A stretch of DNA of 64,000 nucleotides from Candidatus Hydrogenedentes bacterium ADurb.Bin170. GTDB taxonomy: Bacteria; Hydrogenedentota; Hydrogenedentia; Hydrogenedentales; CAITNO01. Shown piece after piece: positions 17,200-25,663 of the stretch. The position numbers and the translations under genes are program-made. The stretch covers positions 1-64,000 of the forward strand of contig MWCY01000009.1 of the NCBI GenBank assembly GCA_002070275.1, given 5' to 3'. Under the pieces are notes generated by a model. It ran no database searches. It saw only the letters and a list, made by a program, of their open reading frames with translations, and had not been told where the DNA came from. The stretch's first letter is position 1. Each line of letters starts with the position of its first letter.

Positions 17200-18534
17200 T
17201 CAGCTGCGCCTAAACGCCGGCGCACTGACTCCCCAGTTCCTGATCATGTAGTCCCGTGCTTCACCGCATGCATAGATTGAGCCGGTAATTAAAAGCGGTT
17301 TTTCGGGGGAAGCTTCTCTTTTTCCCGCCTCCAGCGCCTCGGCAAGAGAAGGTACAATTATACATTGAGCGGAATCGGCAAATTGACGGAGCGCTGTTAA
17401 AGGAAGACTTCTTTCACCGGTGTAACAGGTTAAAATAAGGGGCCGAGCAATTCGCTTCAGCAAGGCAAGCATCGTCGCCGCGTCTTTATCGGATGACACA
17501 GCAAAGACTGCGGTACAGTTGTCTACGGCTTCCACCAACGCGGCGCAACCTGCCGGATTATGAGCAACATCCATGAGTACAGGTGGTGAATCCAGGAGCC
17601 TTTCCAGCCGACCCGGCCACACCGCTTTTTCCAGTCCCGAAATAATAGCGCTGTCCGTCAGCCGTGGAAAATCTGATTGAAGCTGTAAAGCCACGGTAAG
17701 TGCAATGGCAGCATTTTCGATCTGATGCATTCCGGCAAGCCCTAGCTGCACATTTTCAAATACTTTGCCGTTCCCCCGGTACGTTAAAACAGGCGTTAAA
17801 GGAGAGCCTCCTTTTTCCGCTTCATATTCGATCCCCCATCGAAAAAGCGGCACAGCGCGGGCAGCGGCCTCCTGTTCAATTACCCGCTGTGCTTCCGGAT
17901 CAATTCTGCCCAGCACAGCCGGGATATTCTTTTTTAAAATACCTGCCTTTTCAAAAGCGATCTCTGCCAGAGTGCTGCCAAGATAACGTGTATGATCCAA
18001 AGCGATATTGGTAATGGCACAAATGCGGGGCTGCACCACATTGGTTGAGTCAAAGCGACCGCCCATGCCCACTTCTAATAATGCCACATCGACTTTTTTC
18101 TTTTGGAAACAGTAAAAAGCCATGGCGGTATTCGCTTCGAAATAAGTGGGGACGCAAAGAGCGCGCGCAGACATGAGCTGGCACCAGTGCGCTGACTCTT
18201 CCAGTGTGGCATTACAGACAGGCACTGCATCAATGAGAAAACGCTCAGTCACGTCAAGCAGGTGCGGGCTTGAAAAACGTCCTGTCCTGTATCCGGCTGC
18301 AAGAAGCATGGCGTCCAGAAATGCAAGAACGCTTCCTTTTCCATTGGTGCCGCCTACATGTACTACCGGGCAACTGTATTGCGGCTCTCCCCCTTCTCTT
18401 AGGATGGCTTCAATGTTGGAAAGTCCGAGTTTAATCCCATGCAGTATTAAACTATCCAAGTACTCACGTGCAGCCAGCGCATCCGAAGGCTCTGCGACAA
18501 GCCCGGTACCCCCATCGGAAAGGTCATTCTGCAT
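17200..18534 (-). CDS. folC: Folylpolyglutamate synthase / dihydrofolate synthase
   Basis: A 444-residue Mur-ligase-type ATPase that adds glutamate to dihydropteroate and/or tetrahydrofolate in the cytoplasm. Seen are the P-loop VGGTNGKGSV near residue 60, the FSSPHL segment, EVGMGGRFDSTN with the Mg-binding glutamate, and the central DHTRYLGSTLAEIAFEKAGI with the carbamylated-lysine motif. The C-terminal domain has VLMDVAHNPAG. It starts 5 nt after the stop of the DUF164 gene and is probably cotranscribed with it. The folate link is sensible in an organism that relies on ThyX, but the genes are not adjacent. Confidence 0.92.
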   Translation of the reverse strand: MQNDLSDGGTGLVAEPSDALAAREYLDSLILHGIKLGLSNIEAILREGGEPQYSCPVVHVGGTNGKGSVLAFLDAMLLAAGYRTGRFSSPHLLDVTERFLIDAVPVCNATLEESAHWCQLMSARALCVPTYFEANTAMAFYCFQKKKVDVALLEVGMGGRFDSTNVVQPRICAITNIALDHTRYLGSTLAEIAFEKAGILKKNIPAVLGRIDPEAQRVIEQEAAARAVPLFRWGIEYEAEKGGSPLTPVLTYRGNGKVFENVQLGLAGMHQIENAAIALTVALQLQSDFPRLTDSAIISGLEKAVWPGRLERLLDSPPVLMDVAHNPAGCAALVEAVDNCTAVFAVSSDKDAATMLALLKRIARPLILTCYTGERSLPLTALRQFADSAQCIIVPSLAEALEAGKREASPEKPLLITGSIYACGEARDYMIRNWGVSAPAFRRS

Positions 18535-18539
18535 AAAAA

Positions 18540-19271
18540 TCAGGCGCTTTCTTCAATGGTTTCAGCTCCAGACAGACTGACATTATCGGGGTAATACAAA
18601 ATACGGTGGCAGTGCTGGCAGGTGTGCACCTTTTCGCTGCCCATAATTTCATTGACAATTTGCGGACGAATGGTCATAAAACATCCGCCACAGGATTCTG
18701 CATTCAAAGGCACCACAGCGGGGACACGTACTTTTCGAATCCGCTCATACAAACTGAGCAGTTGGGGCTCCACTTCCTCTTTGAGCTCGGGACGTTTCGC
18801 CTGCAGTGCTTTGCGGTGCTGTACAAGTTCGGCAAGATCAGCGTCTATCGCTGCGCATTCGGCATCCAGTTTGCTGATCTCCCCTTGCACCCGTGTTTTA
18901 TCTTCTTCTAATTTTGCCAGAGCTTCCTCATGGGCATCCATGAGTACAAGGACTCTTTCTTCCTTATTGCTGATCTGCTTTTTCTGCATTTCTATTTCAT
19001 GAAGCACCGCTTTATACTCTTCATTTCTTTTGATATCCGGAAGCTGACCTTCATACTTTTTTATTTTTTCCTGCAGCTGTTCAATCCCGGCTTCGCACTC
19101 ACGCTGCTCCGCCTGAATCTTCCGGCAATGTTCTTCGCTGTTTTTTATTTCTTCAGCAAGCCTTTCCTTCTGAATGAAAAATTTATCTTTCTGCCGTGGC
19201 AGTTCTTTTTCTTTTTGGATACAGTCCGCGATATTCGTATCCAGCCTTTGAAGTTTCAGTAAGTTGATCAA
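18540..19271 (-). CDS. DUF164 / C4-type zinc-ribbon coiled-coil protein
   Basis: About 243 residues: a long charged coiled coil (about 10-180) followed by a C-terminal zinc ribbon with CGGC and CQHC pairs (CGGCF...CQHCHRILYYP). This is the DUF164 family, related to Chlamydia CT398, which binds sigma54 and type III secretion components in that genus; the general role is unsettled. I choose a TTG at 19271 because AAGGAG lies 9 nt upstream and the family normally begins at the coiled coil (INLLKLQRLD). It lies immediately downstream of a structured RNA with an intrinsic terminator, which may control its expression. It is upstream of folC in an apparent operon. Confidence 0.85.
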   Translation of the reverse strand: MINLLKLQRLDTNIADCIQKEKELPRQKDKFFIQKERLAEEIKNSEEHCRKIQAEQRECEAGIEQLQEKIKKYEGQLPDIKRNEEYKAVLHEIEMQKKQISNKEERVLVLMDAHEEALAKLEEDKTRVQGEISKLDAECAAIDADLAELVQHRKALQAKRPELKEEVEPQLLSLYERIRKVRVPAVVPLNAESCGGCFMTIRPQIVNEIMGSEKVHTCQHCHRILYYPDNVSLSGAETIEESA

Positions 19272-19303
19272 GATCAGACACTCCTTGCCGACTCTGTTGG
19301 AAC

Positions 19304-19333
19304 AAAAAAACCGCAACCCTGAAAGAGTTGCGG
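19304..19333 (-). terminator. Intrinsic terminator 32 nt before the DUF164 start
   Basis: CCGCAAC/GTTGCGG hairpin with an 8-9 nt loop followed by T7 on the minus strand. It either ends a stand-alone small RNA or acts as an attenuator in the leader of the zinc-ribbon gene. Confidence 0.88.
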
Positions 19334-19563
19334 CTGATCGAAGACGCTTGGGGCATCCCATTTAAAGAACGGGGTTCCGCCAACGGAACATAAAGAGGCG
19401 CGCAGCCGCCCTGATTCAGGGCCGCACGGCCGTATTGGCAGATTTATGGGCATGGACGCAGTATTCATTCTTTTTCTGAATTCTGGTAAAACGCTTTTCG
19501 CTGCGAATGGAATTTCTTCAACTGTAACTGCATATCAACATACCATGCAGTAAAACCTGATGA
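19304..19563 (-). ncRNA. Candidate structured RNA (about 260 nt), unassigned
   Basis: A promoter-like TATACT (19575-19570) and the terminator above bracket about 260 nt without a convincing frame. On the minus strand it can fold into several stems. There is a 5' hairpin ACTGCAT/ATGCAGT. A helix CAT-G-CCCAT / ATGGG-ATG (19446-19454 with 19354-19361, one bulge) encloses two more: a GC-rich arm closed by CCCTGA/TCAGGG (19408-19422) and GTTCCG/CGGAAC (19374-19389). I do not see RNase P, tmRNA, SRP or T-box signatures. 6S-type RNA is not excluded. It may be a free RNA or a cis-regulatory leader. Confidence 0.5.
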
Positions 19564-19569
19564 CGTAAA

Positions 19570-19592
19570 AGTATAGCAGAAAAAAGAGAACA
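19570..19592 (-). promoter_or_regulatory. Promoter of the candidate RNA
   Basis: TATACT -10 element (19575-19570) within TTTTTTCTGCTATACTTT. An almost identical T-tract plus CTGCTATACTTT occurs before priA at 28.41 kb, which supports it being a genuine promoter. A good -35 box is not visible. Confidence 0.55.
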
Positions 19593-19620
19593 AAAAAAAA
19601 TATGTGATCCAACATTGCAG

Positions 19621-19658
19621 GGCGGATTCAAGGCTGAAATGCAATTCTTGAATCCGCC
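19621..19658. repeat. Perfect 12-bp inverted repeat without T-run
   Basis: GGCGGATTCAAG (19621-19632) and CTTGAATCCGCC (19647-19658) with a 14-nt loop lie between the divergent candidate RNA and phosphoesterase genes. No T-run follows on either strand, so it is not a standard terminator. It could be an operator or a REP-like element. Confidence 0.7.
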
Positions 19659-19758
19659 TTACGACACAAACATCGGATAATCTTGTTTAACTACCCTGAA
19701 GACAGGCATAATGACCGGCATAAGTATCTTTTTTCTGTTCTCAATAAGGAGAGAAAAC

Positions 19759-20565
19759 ATGGTGCCCTTACTTACCCGGCGCGACTTTTTGAAAATCAGT
19801 GCTGCAGGGATCGCAGCCGCCGCGTTGCCTGTGCCCTCTGTTCTGGGCGAGCCCCGGAAAACCGGTTCCTTTACCTGGGCAGGCATCAATGACTTGCATA
19901 TAAAAAACCGGGACTGCCTTCCTTATATTTCACGTGTAGTAGCAGCACTTAACGATAATCCGGCTGTTAGTGGCGTTGTTGTTTTGGGCGATCTGGCAAC
20001 AATGGCGCAGCCGGAAGAACTGCGCCTTGCGAAAGAAGCCTTAAAACCTCTGAACAAGCCCTGCTATATTCTTCCGGGAAATCACGATATCGGCCCGGAA
20101 ACCGAAGGCGCTCTGAAACGTTTTAATGATATTATCGGTCCGGAGCACTGGCTTCTTGAGTGGGAACATTGGACATTTCTTGGATTTAATTCCTGTGTCG
20201 GCGCTAAGAGCGACGTTATTCTTCCGGAATCCGAAATAAACTGGCTGCGGGACCAGCTGATTTCCATCGATTCTGAACGGCCGCTGGCGCTTTTTTGCCA
20301 TCATCCCCTGAATCCTCATTCAAAAGCTTATCGCATCATTAACGGTGATGAAATACTGGATCTGTTTTCGCATCACGCCTTACGGCTGGTTTCTTCCGGA
20401 CACTGGCATGGGAACCAGGAGGAATCTACCGCGCAGCACTTGTTTACTACGACTGCCTGCTGCTCCTCTACGAGAGACAACTTTGACAAAACTGCAGCGA
20501 AGGGATACCGCTTATTTCACTTTGGAGAAGACCGTGCAGACACCGAGTTCGTCGAAGTCCGGTAA
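19759..20565 (+). CDS. Tat-exported metallophosphoesterase
   Basis: A 268-residue calcineurin-like phosphoesterase with a twin-arginine signal (LTRRDFLKISAAGIAAAAL). It is therefore exported folded, presumably with its metals. Metal-binding motifs are in order: NDLH (D-x-H), GDLA, PGNHD, CHHP and GHWHG near the C-terminus. The ATG at 19759 has AAGGAG 7 nt upstream; an earlier in-frame ATG would bury the Tat motif. It stands alone, with about 290 nt to the ATP synthase operon. Substrate (phosphodiester, phospholipid or nucleotide) cannot be told from sequence. Confidence 0.88.
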   Translation: MVPLLTRRDFLKISAAGIAAAALPVPSVLGEPRKTGSFTWAGINDLHIKNRDCLPYISRVVAALNDNPAVSGVVVLGDLATMAQPEELRLAKEALKPLNKPCYILPGNHDIGPETEGALKRFNDIIGPEHWLLEWEHWTFLGFNSCVGAKSDVILPESEINWLRDQLISIDSERPLALFCHHPLNPHSKAYRIINGDEILDLFSHHALRLVSSGHWHGNQEESTAQHLFTTTACCSSTRDNFDKTAAKGYRLFHFGEDRADTEFVEVR

Positions 20566-20678
20566 CCCCTGCCCTCCAAGAGTGTTCAGCCTTTTCTTAT
20601 CGCCTCGTTAGGGTATTGATAAGTCCGTTTTTTAAAAAAACTGACGGTCCTTTTTCTCCTTTCCGCTTCCCGGGCAAT

Positions 20679-20708
20679 TTGTATTTGAGGTCCGTTTTGT
20701 AGTAAAAT
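20679..20708 (+). promoter_or_regulatory. Probable promoter of the ATP synthase operon
   Basis: TTGTAT (20679-20684), an 18-nt spacer and TAAAAT (20703-20708), about 45 nt before the first well-placed ribosome binding site. Other -10-like hexamers follow in the AT-rich stretch to 20721, so the exact start site is uncertain. Confidence 0.5.
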
Positions 20709-20752
20709 TCTATTATATTACTCAGGATTTAATGAGTCTTTTCGGAGGCGTA

Positions 20753-20959
20753 ATGAAACACTCCTTCGAACGATTCGTGTTCACGTGCGGGAGGGAAGGT
20801 TCTGCTTTGTTTATTTGTTTTTTTATGAACCTGCTTGACGATCAGATGACTTTCCATGACTATTTTCCTGAACTTTCAAAGAAAACTTTTTGCAGGCATT
20901 CTGCTTCTTACCGTGCCTGCTGCGCTTCTTTTCTGGCAGCTGTCCCATCCTTTTACTGA
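20753..20959 (+). CDS. Possible small upstream ORF overlapping atpI (68 codons)
   Basis: An ATG at 20753 preceded by an excellent GGAGG with 4-5 nt spacing opens a frame beginning MKHSFERFVFTCGREG. It overlaps the first third of atpI in another frame. No family is recognised and the second half is probably only the shadow of atpI. Its interest is that atpI itself has no visible ribosome binding site, so ribosomes could load here and reinitiate. It could also be a non-functional accident. Confidence 0.25.
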   Translation: MKHSFERFVFTCGREGSALFICFFMNLLDDQMTFHDYFPELSKKTFCRHSASYRACCASFLAAVPSFY

Positions 20960-21272
20960 GGCATACCTCATTGGCCTTGCAGCAGCACTCATCAGCCTGT
21001 TGCTGAAATTCAGGCTTGCCCACATGACGCTGAAGCGATTAACCTACACCTTGCCCTGGCATAGCCTTTGTTCCATGTCTCTGTATATGATGGCTTTATA
21101 CGGCGGCTACAAAATTCATGCGAAACATTTACTTGGACTTGCAGGGGTCTCTATTGCGCTCGGGCTGGTGCTGCTTGTCCTTTTTTTTCTGGGGCTTACA
21201 GAATTGGATTTACTGGGCACCGGACACCACAGTTCGGTTTTTCGTACCGGTCATCGGAAGGATGAGAAATAA
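20856..21272 (+). CDS. atpI: ATP synthase subunit I-like assembly protein
   Basis: A 138-residue protein with four hydrophobic helices and a basic loop, at the head of the F-type ATP synthase operon. Position and topology fit AtpI/subunit I, which helps c-ring assembly; sequence conservation in this family is weak. The ATG at 20856 is the first possible start in frame after a stop. No Shine-Dalgarno is visible, and the stop codon overlaps the atpB start by one base, so its translation is probably coupled to neighbours. Confidence 0.7.
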   Translation: MTIFLNFQRKLFAGILLLTVPAALLFWQLSHPFTEAYLIGLAAALISLLLKFRLAHMTLKRLTYTLPWHSLCSMSLYMMALYGGYKIHAKHLLGLAGVSIALGLVLLVLFFLGLTELDLLGTGHHSSVFRTGHRKDEK

Positions 21273-22033
21273 TGGAAGATCTGGGACACCGTCTGGTCTG
21301 GCATTATATACCCTTCACGAATCTGGAGATCCCTTTCGGCGGAGTTAATATTCTTACTTTCGCCAATACCGCTTTTGTCTTTGTTGTGGCACTCGGTCTT
21401 CTGTGGCTCGGAGCAAGAAAGCGGGAAACCATTCCCGGGCGCGGACAGATGCTTTTTGAATTTCTGATTCAGACTTTCCGGGATATGCTGGAACCGTCGG
21501 TTAAGCAAGAACATCTTCGCATTGCCCGTCGCAGCCTTCCGGTCATCATGTCTCTTTTTTATTTTATTCTGGTTTCCAATGCAATCGTGCTGCTTCCTAT
21601 TCCGCATGTGGAAGAGCCTACAGGAGACCTTAACTGCACTTTTGCTCTGGCAGTTGTGGCAGTAACCTATGCGATTTTATCAGGCATCCGTCAATCCGGC
21701 CTCAAGGGTACTTTCGGGGAATTCTGCGGTCCTTTCTGGCATCAGGAAAATCAGAGTGGCTGGGGTTTTTACGCGGGGAAATTATCCGCCCTGTTTTTTT
21801 TCCCCCTTCGTATTCTTGAGGAAATCAGCCGGATGATTTCGCTTTCCTGCCGACTGTTCGGAAACATTTTTGGCGTTGCCATCGTCATTGCAGTGGTATC
21901 ATCCATTACTTACTACGTTATGGTTCCCCTTGCGCTGTATGGCGTTCTTGTTGTTTTTGAAGCGGGCCTACAGGCATTTGTATTTGCCACATTGTCGGTC
22001 ACCTATTTATCATCAGCAGTAAATCCTCACTAA
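21272..22033 (+). CDS. atpB: F0 ATP synthase subunit a
   Basis: A 253-residue membrane stator subunit that forms the proton half-channels next to the c-ring. The conserved helix with the essential arginine is visible as MISLSCRLFGNIFGVAIVIAV (about residues 188-208), and the C-terminal helix contains FEAGLQAFVFATLSVTYLSSA. It begins in the stop codon of atpI and is followed 20 nt later by atpE with a GGAG site. Gene order I-B-E-F-F'-H-A-G-D-C is the ordinary bacterial F-type order with a duplicated b subunit, and differs from the N-ATPase order. Confidence 0.94.
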   Translation: MEDLGHRLVWHYIPFTNLEIPFGGVNILTFANTAFVFVVALGLLWLGARKRETIPGRGQMLFEFLIQTFRDMLEPSVKQEHLRIARRSLPVIMSLFYFILVSNAIVLLPIPHVEEPTGDLNCTFALAVVAVTYAILSGIRQSGLKGTFGEFCGPFWHQENQSGWGFYAGKLSALFFFPLRILEEISRMISLSCRLFGNIFGVAIVIAVVSSITYYVMVPLALYGVLVVFEAGLQAFVFATLSVTYLSSAVNPH

Positions 22034-22053
22034 CTAAAGGAGAAGTTCTAAAA

Positions 22054-22377
22054 ATGAATGGAAGTATTTTTGTTACATTCATGCAATCCGTCGCTGCTCA
22101 GGCTGAAGCAGCTCAGGCAGCGCAGGGCGTTTCAGGCATGGATCTCAGAGTTATTTTTGCCTGTATCAGTGCTGCACTGGTAATGAGTCTTGCCGCTCTT
22201 GCAACCGGTTTAAGCGAAGGTCTTGCTACGGGAAAAGCAGTGGAAAGCATCGGGCGCAATCCTGAATCGGCGGGCGGGGTAACCCGTGCCTTAGTCATCG
22301 GCCTCGCCATCACAGAAGCTGTTGCCATTTATGCACTGCTGATCGCTGCCATGATCCTTTTTATGGTCATTGACTGA
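22054..22377 (+). CDS. atpE: F0 ATP synthase subunit c, two-carboxylate type
   Basis: A 107-residue c-ring subunit with two helices around the polar loop GKAVESIGRNPESAGG. It has an extra N-terminal stretch of about 30 residues rich in Ala and Gln. The ion-binding carboxylate is Glu88 in AITEAVAIY. Exactly 33 residues earlier, where sodium-type and chloroplast c subunits carry Gln (GQG), this protein has Glu55 (LSEG). The Ser-Thr pair after the Glu that marks sodium enzymes (ESTGIY) is replaced by Ala-Val. Proton coupling is the likelier reading. Two-carboxylate rotor sites are known mainly from N-type ATPases. Confidence 0.92.
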   Translation: MNGSIFVTFMQSVAAQAEAAQAAQGVSGMDLRVIFACISAALVMSLAALATGLSEGLATGKAVESIGRNPESAGGVTRALVIGLAITEAVAIYALLIAAMILFMVID

Positions 22378-22831
22378 TCCGTTATTTCTGTCTGCACGCA
22401 TGTTAACGCTTAATTTCACAAGTGTTGTTGCGCTGGCTGTTTTTCTTATTTTTTTAAGAATTGCCAGTCGTATTTTCTGGCGTCCCATGATTCGTCATAT
22501 GGTGCGCCGGGAGCGGCTTTTTGCCGTTCAGGAAGAGAGCATCCAGCAGCAGCTATCTGATGCCAAAGCACTGCAGGAACGCATACAGCAGCGATTGGAT
22601 CAGAAAAAAAAGATTTTGAGCCATGACGTGGATCTGAAACTTCAGCAGGCCCATTCCAGTCGGCGGTTAATGCTCGCATCAGAAAAGAATAAAACCGAGC
22701 AGCATCTGGTACAGCTGCATGATCAGATGCAGGAGTACCTGGAAACAGAACGGCGCCGTTTTGCGGAAGCCCTCCCGCGCCTTATAGAGGAGATGGATCT
22801 CCGCTTTCAACAAGGGGGGCCGCATTTATGA
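22370..22831 (+). CDS. atpF: F0 ATP synthase subunit b (first copy)
   Basis: A 153-residue peripheral-stalk subunit: one N-terminal membrane helix (about 14-30), then a long alpha-helical coiled coil rich in Gln, Arg and Glu. The TTG at 22370 overlaps the atpE stop (TTGACTGA); an ATG at 22400 is the alternative, and neither has a clear ribosome binding site, so coupling is likely. It ends four bases into the next b-like gene. Two different b subunits imply a heterodimeric b/b' stalk. Confidence 0.82.
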   Translation: MTDPLFLSARMLTLNFTSVVALAVFLIFLRIASRIFWRPMIRHMVRRERLFAVQEESIQQQLSDAKALQERIQQRLDQKKKILSHDVDLKLQQAHSSRRLMLASEKNKTEQHLVQLHDQMQEYLETERRRFAEALPRLIEEMDLRFQQGGPHL

Positions 22832-23586
22832 AAAACCAACGTATTTTCTTCGCTTTTTTCTGCATCGCCTATGCGCTTTTGTCTGCAACAGGGATATTCC
22901 TCTTCGGCCGCCCCGGCTATTCCAAAGAATATCTGGCAAACAATCATGAGGATCACAAGCGTTATCTGGCTATCAGCAAAAACCCTCTTTATCAGAAATA
23001 TTGTGAGCGCCCGCTACTGAACCCGCTGGATCAGCATCTCCAGAAAGAAGCGGATTTTGCCGCAGCCTACACTGCCCGCCCGGCATTCAGAGCTGAACGT
23101 ATGCGCATGTTTTTGTATGCGATATGGTTTAAAGTGCTGAATGCCCTGTTTCTCTTTATCCTGTTTGTTCGTTTCGGGCTGCCGATAGCCCGCACTTTCC
23201 TTGACTCACACATTCATCAAATACAGACAAAAAAAGATACTTTGGAAGACGAACTTGCCAGAGCATCTTCCCAGGCTGCTGAAAGCCGGGAGGCTTTCAG
23301 TCATCTGCCCAATCAGGAAGCTGCACTTGAGCAGTCTTTTGATGATCTCTATAAGAAAAAACTGGCAGATATTGAAAAACAAAGTCAGCACGCACTTGAA
23401 CAACTGGCAATCGATACTGAAAAACGTATTGCGGCTGAAGAGCAGGCTGCAGCTGCTGCAGTACGCCGTGAACTGGTAGATAACGCACTGCATGAACTGG
23501 AGAGGAAATACCGGAAAGAACCTTCTCAAGAGCATTTAATTAAAAGTGTGGAACAATTCTGTCAGTATATGGAAATCATTTCATGA
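22828..23586 (+). CDS. ATP synthase b-type subunit with extra N-terminal helix and loop domain
   Basis: A 252-residue second b subunit. A first hydrophobic helix (about 6-26) is followed by about 65 polar residues (NNHEDHKRYLAISKN, Tyr and Pro rich) that would lie outside the cytoplasm. A second helix (about 95-118) precedes the usual coiled-coil stalk. A normal b subunit has one helix and about 160 residues. The start overlaps the previous stop by 4 nt (ATGA) and the end overlaps atpH the same way, so it belongs firmly to the operon. The first helix could be a cleaved signal peptide, as in long b subunits of some Deltaproteobacteria. Confidence 0.75.
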   Translation: MKNQRIFFAFFCIAYALLSATGIFLFGRPGYSKEYLANNHEDHKRYLAISKNPLYQKYCERPLLNPLDQHLQKEADFAAAYTARPAFRAERMRMFLYAIWFKVLNALFLFILFVRFGLPIARTFLDSHIHQIQTKKDTLEDELARASSQAAESREAFSHLPNQEAALEQSFDDLYKKKLADIEKQSQHALEQLAIDTEKRIAAEEQAAAAAVRRELVDNALHELERKYRKEPSQEHLIKSVEQFCQYMEIIS

Positions 23587-24146
23587 GACCGGAGCAAATT
23601 GCCGTAAAATACACCCTTGCCTTGCGGGCGACCCTTCATACTGAAGAGGATCTTCATCGCACGGTCGCCACTTACCGGCAATTTATGACAATCTGCGGAA
23701 AAGAGCCCGATCTGCTCCGCACTTTAAGCAATTCGATTGTCCCGCTGGATCACAGAAAACAGCTGCTTGAAACAGCGCTAAGCATATGTAATCCCCCGCC
23801 CTCATTGACAGCACTGGCATTTTTACTGCTGGAGAGAAACCGTTTTTCTCTTTTACCCGTCATCGCCCGGCAATTTGAACAGCAGATGGATCAGTGGCTC
23901 AATCGTGTGGAAGTAGAGGTTATTACAGCCATCCCGCTTTCGGCTGAGCTGTTTCAAAAAGTGCATCACACCATGGAACTGTTTACGAAAAAGACTGTGC
24001 GTCTGGTTCAGAGCATTGACCCTGATATTATCGGCGGACTTATCATAAAAATGGAAGGGCTGGCGATGGATTTCAGTTACAGGGCCCGACTGGAAAAACT
24101 GAGAGAAAAACTTCTTTCAGAGGGAAGAAAAATTCATGGCGCTTAA
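23583..24146 (+). CDS. atpH: F1 ATP synthase subunit delta
   Basis: A 187-residue OSCP/delta subunit joining the top of the catalytic head to the b stalk. The N-terminal helical domain ([15 protein letters not shown]) and the C-terminal region with [18 protein letters not shown] (the conserved GG motif) are both present. It overlaps its neighbours at both ends, by 4 nt with the second b gene and 11 nt with atpA. Confidence 0.9.
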   Translation: MRPEQIAVKYTLALRATLHTEEDLHRTVATYRQFMTICGKEPDLLRTLSNSIVPLDHRKQLLETALSICNPPPSLTALAFLLLERNRFSLLPVIARQFEQQMDQWLNRVEVEVITAIPLSAELFQKVHHTMELFTKKTVRLVQSIDPDIIGGLIIKMEGLAMDFSYRARLEKLREKLLSEGRKIHGA

Positions 24147-25663
24147 TCCACGAACAGACGAAATCGTTGAAATCATCCGACGCCAGATCAGTGATTTTAT
24201 CTGGTCTGCTGAGACGGCTGAAGTTGGCACGGTCATTCAGTCCGGAGACGGTATTGCCCGGATTTTCGGTTTGGATGATGTGGCAGCCGGAGAAATGCTT
24301 GCATTCCCGCATGGCGTCAAAGGGATGGCCTATAATCTGGAGTCCGACCATGTCGGCGCCATCCTTTTCGGTGACTATCACAAAGTGCGGGAAGGCGACA
24401 CTGTCAAAAGAACTGAGAATATCACCTCCGTTCCGGTGGGTGAAAGCCTGATCGGACGAGTCGTAAATGCCCTTGGTGAGCCGGTTGACGGGAGCGGCCC
24501 CCTCACTAACACAACCGATCTGCCCGTGGAACGGCTGGCGCCCGGCGTAATCGACCGGCAGCCTGTGAACAAACCGCTGCAAACAGGTATAAAAGCCATT
24601 GATTCGATGACACCTATAGGAAAAGGCCAGCGTGAATTGATAATTGGAGACCGTCAGACGGGTAAAACCGCCATCGCACTGGACACCATGATCAATCAGC
24701 GCGGAAAAGACGTTATCTGCATTTATGTTGCCATCGGGCAAAAGCAGTCTACCGTGGCACGGCTTATGCAGGAACTCGCCGATCATGGTGCAATGAAACA
24801 CTCCATCATTGTAACCGCTTCCGCATCGGAACCTGCGCCCATGCAGTATCTTGCTCCTTACACGGGCTGCACTATAGGTGAATATTTCCGGGATAGCGGT
24901 AGAGATGCACTGGTTATTTACGACGATCTGTCCAAGCATGCCGTTGCGTACCGTCAGCTTTCCCTGCTGCTGCGTCGCCCTCCCGGCCGCGAAGCATACC
25001 CGGGAGACGTTTTTTATCTTCACAGCCGTTTGCTGGAGCGTGCGGCGGCTCTGAGTGAGGAAAAAGGCGGGGGCACCCTTTCCGCCCTGCCCATTATAGA
25101 GACTCAGGCGGGCGACGTTTCCGCTTATGTTCCGACGAACGTCATTTCCATTACGGACGGACAGATTTATCTTGAATCCTCCCTTTTCCACGCAGGGATC
25201 CGGCCCGCCATTAACCCGGGCATCAGTGTCAGCCGTGTAGGCGGAGCGGCGCAGGCGGATGCCATGAAAAAGGTTTCCGGTCCTCTTCGTTTAAATCTTG
25301 CCCAATTCCGCGAACTGCAGGCTTTCGCGCAGTTCGGCAGTGAATTGGATAAGACCGCACAGGCACAGCTGGAGCGCGGTGAACGGCTGGTCGAAATCTT
25401 AAAACAGGATCAGAGCAAACCGCTCTCCGTTTCTGCTCAGATTCTGATCATCCGCTGCGCATCCATCGGTCTTTTGGACGACATCGCTGTTCGGGAGCTT
25501 GACCGGTTTGAGGAAGAACTATTTGCATTCTTTAACCTGAATCATGAAGCGCTGCTGGAAGAGCTCGCCTCAACCCGACATTTTGACGAAGCTCTTAAAC
25601 AGAAACTGGATGAAAGCCTGAAGCACTTTAAAGAACAGTTCTTCTGCGGAGAATCCCGGACAG

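Noticed and set aside
19304-19563. Assignment of the structured RNA to RNase P, tmRNA, SRP RNA or a T-box
   Set aside because: The conserved landmarks of those RNAs are not seen on either strand; only a covariance search can settle whether it is 6S-like.
24073-25191. 372-codon minus-strand frame opposite atpA
   Set aside because: It is antisense to a highly conserved gene and has no supporting features.
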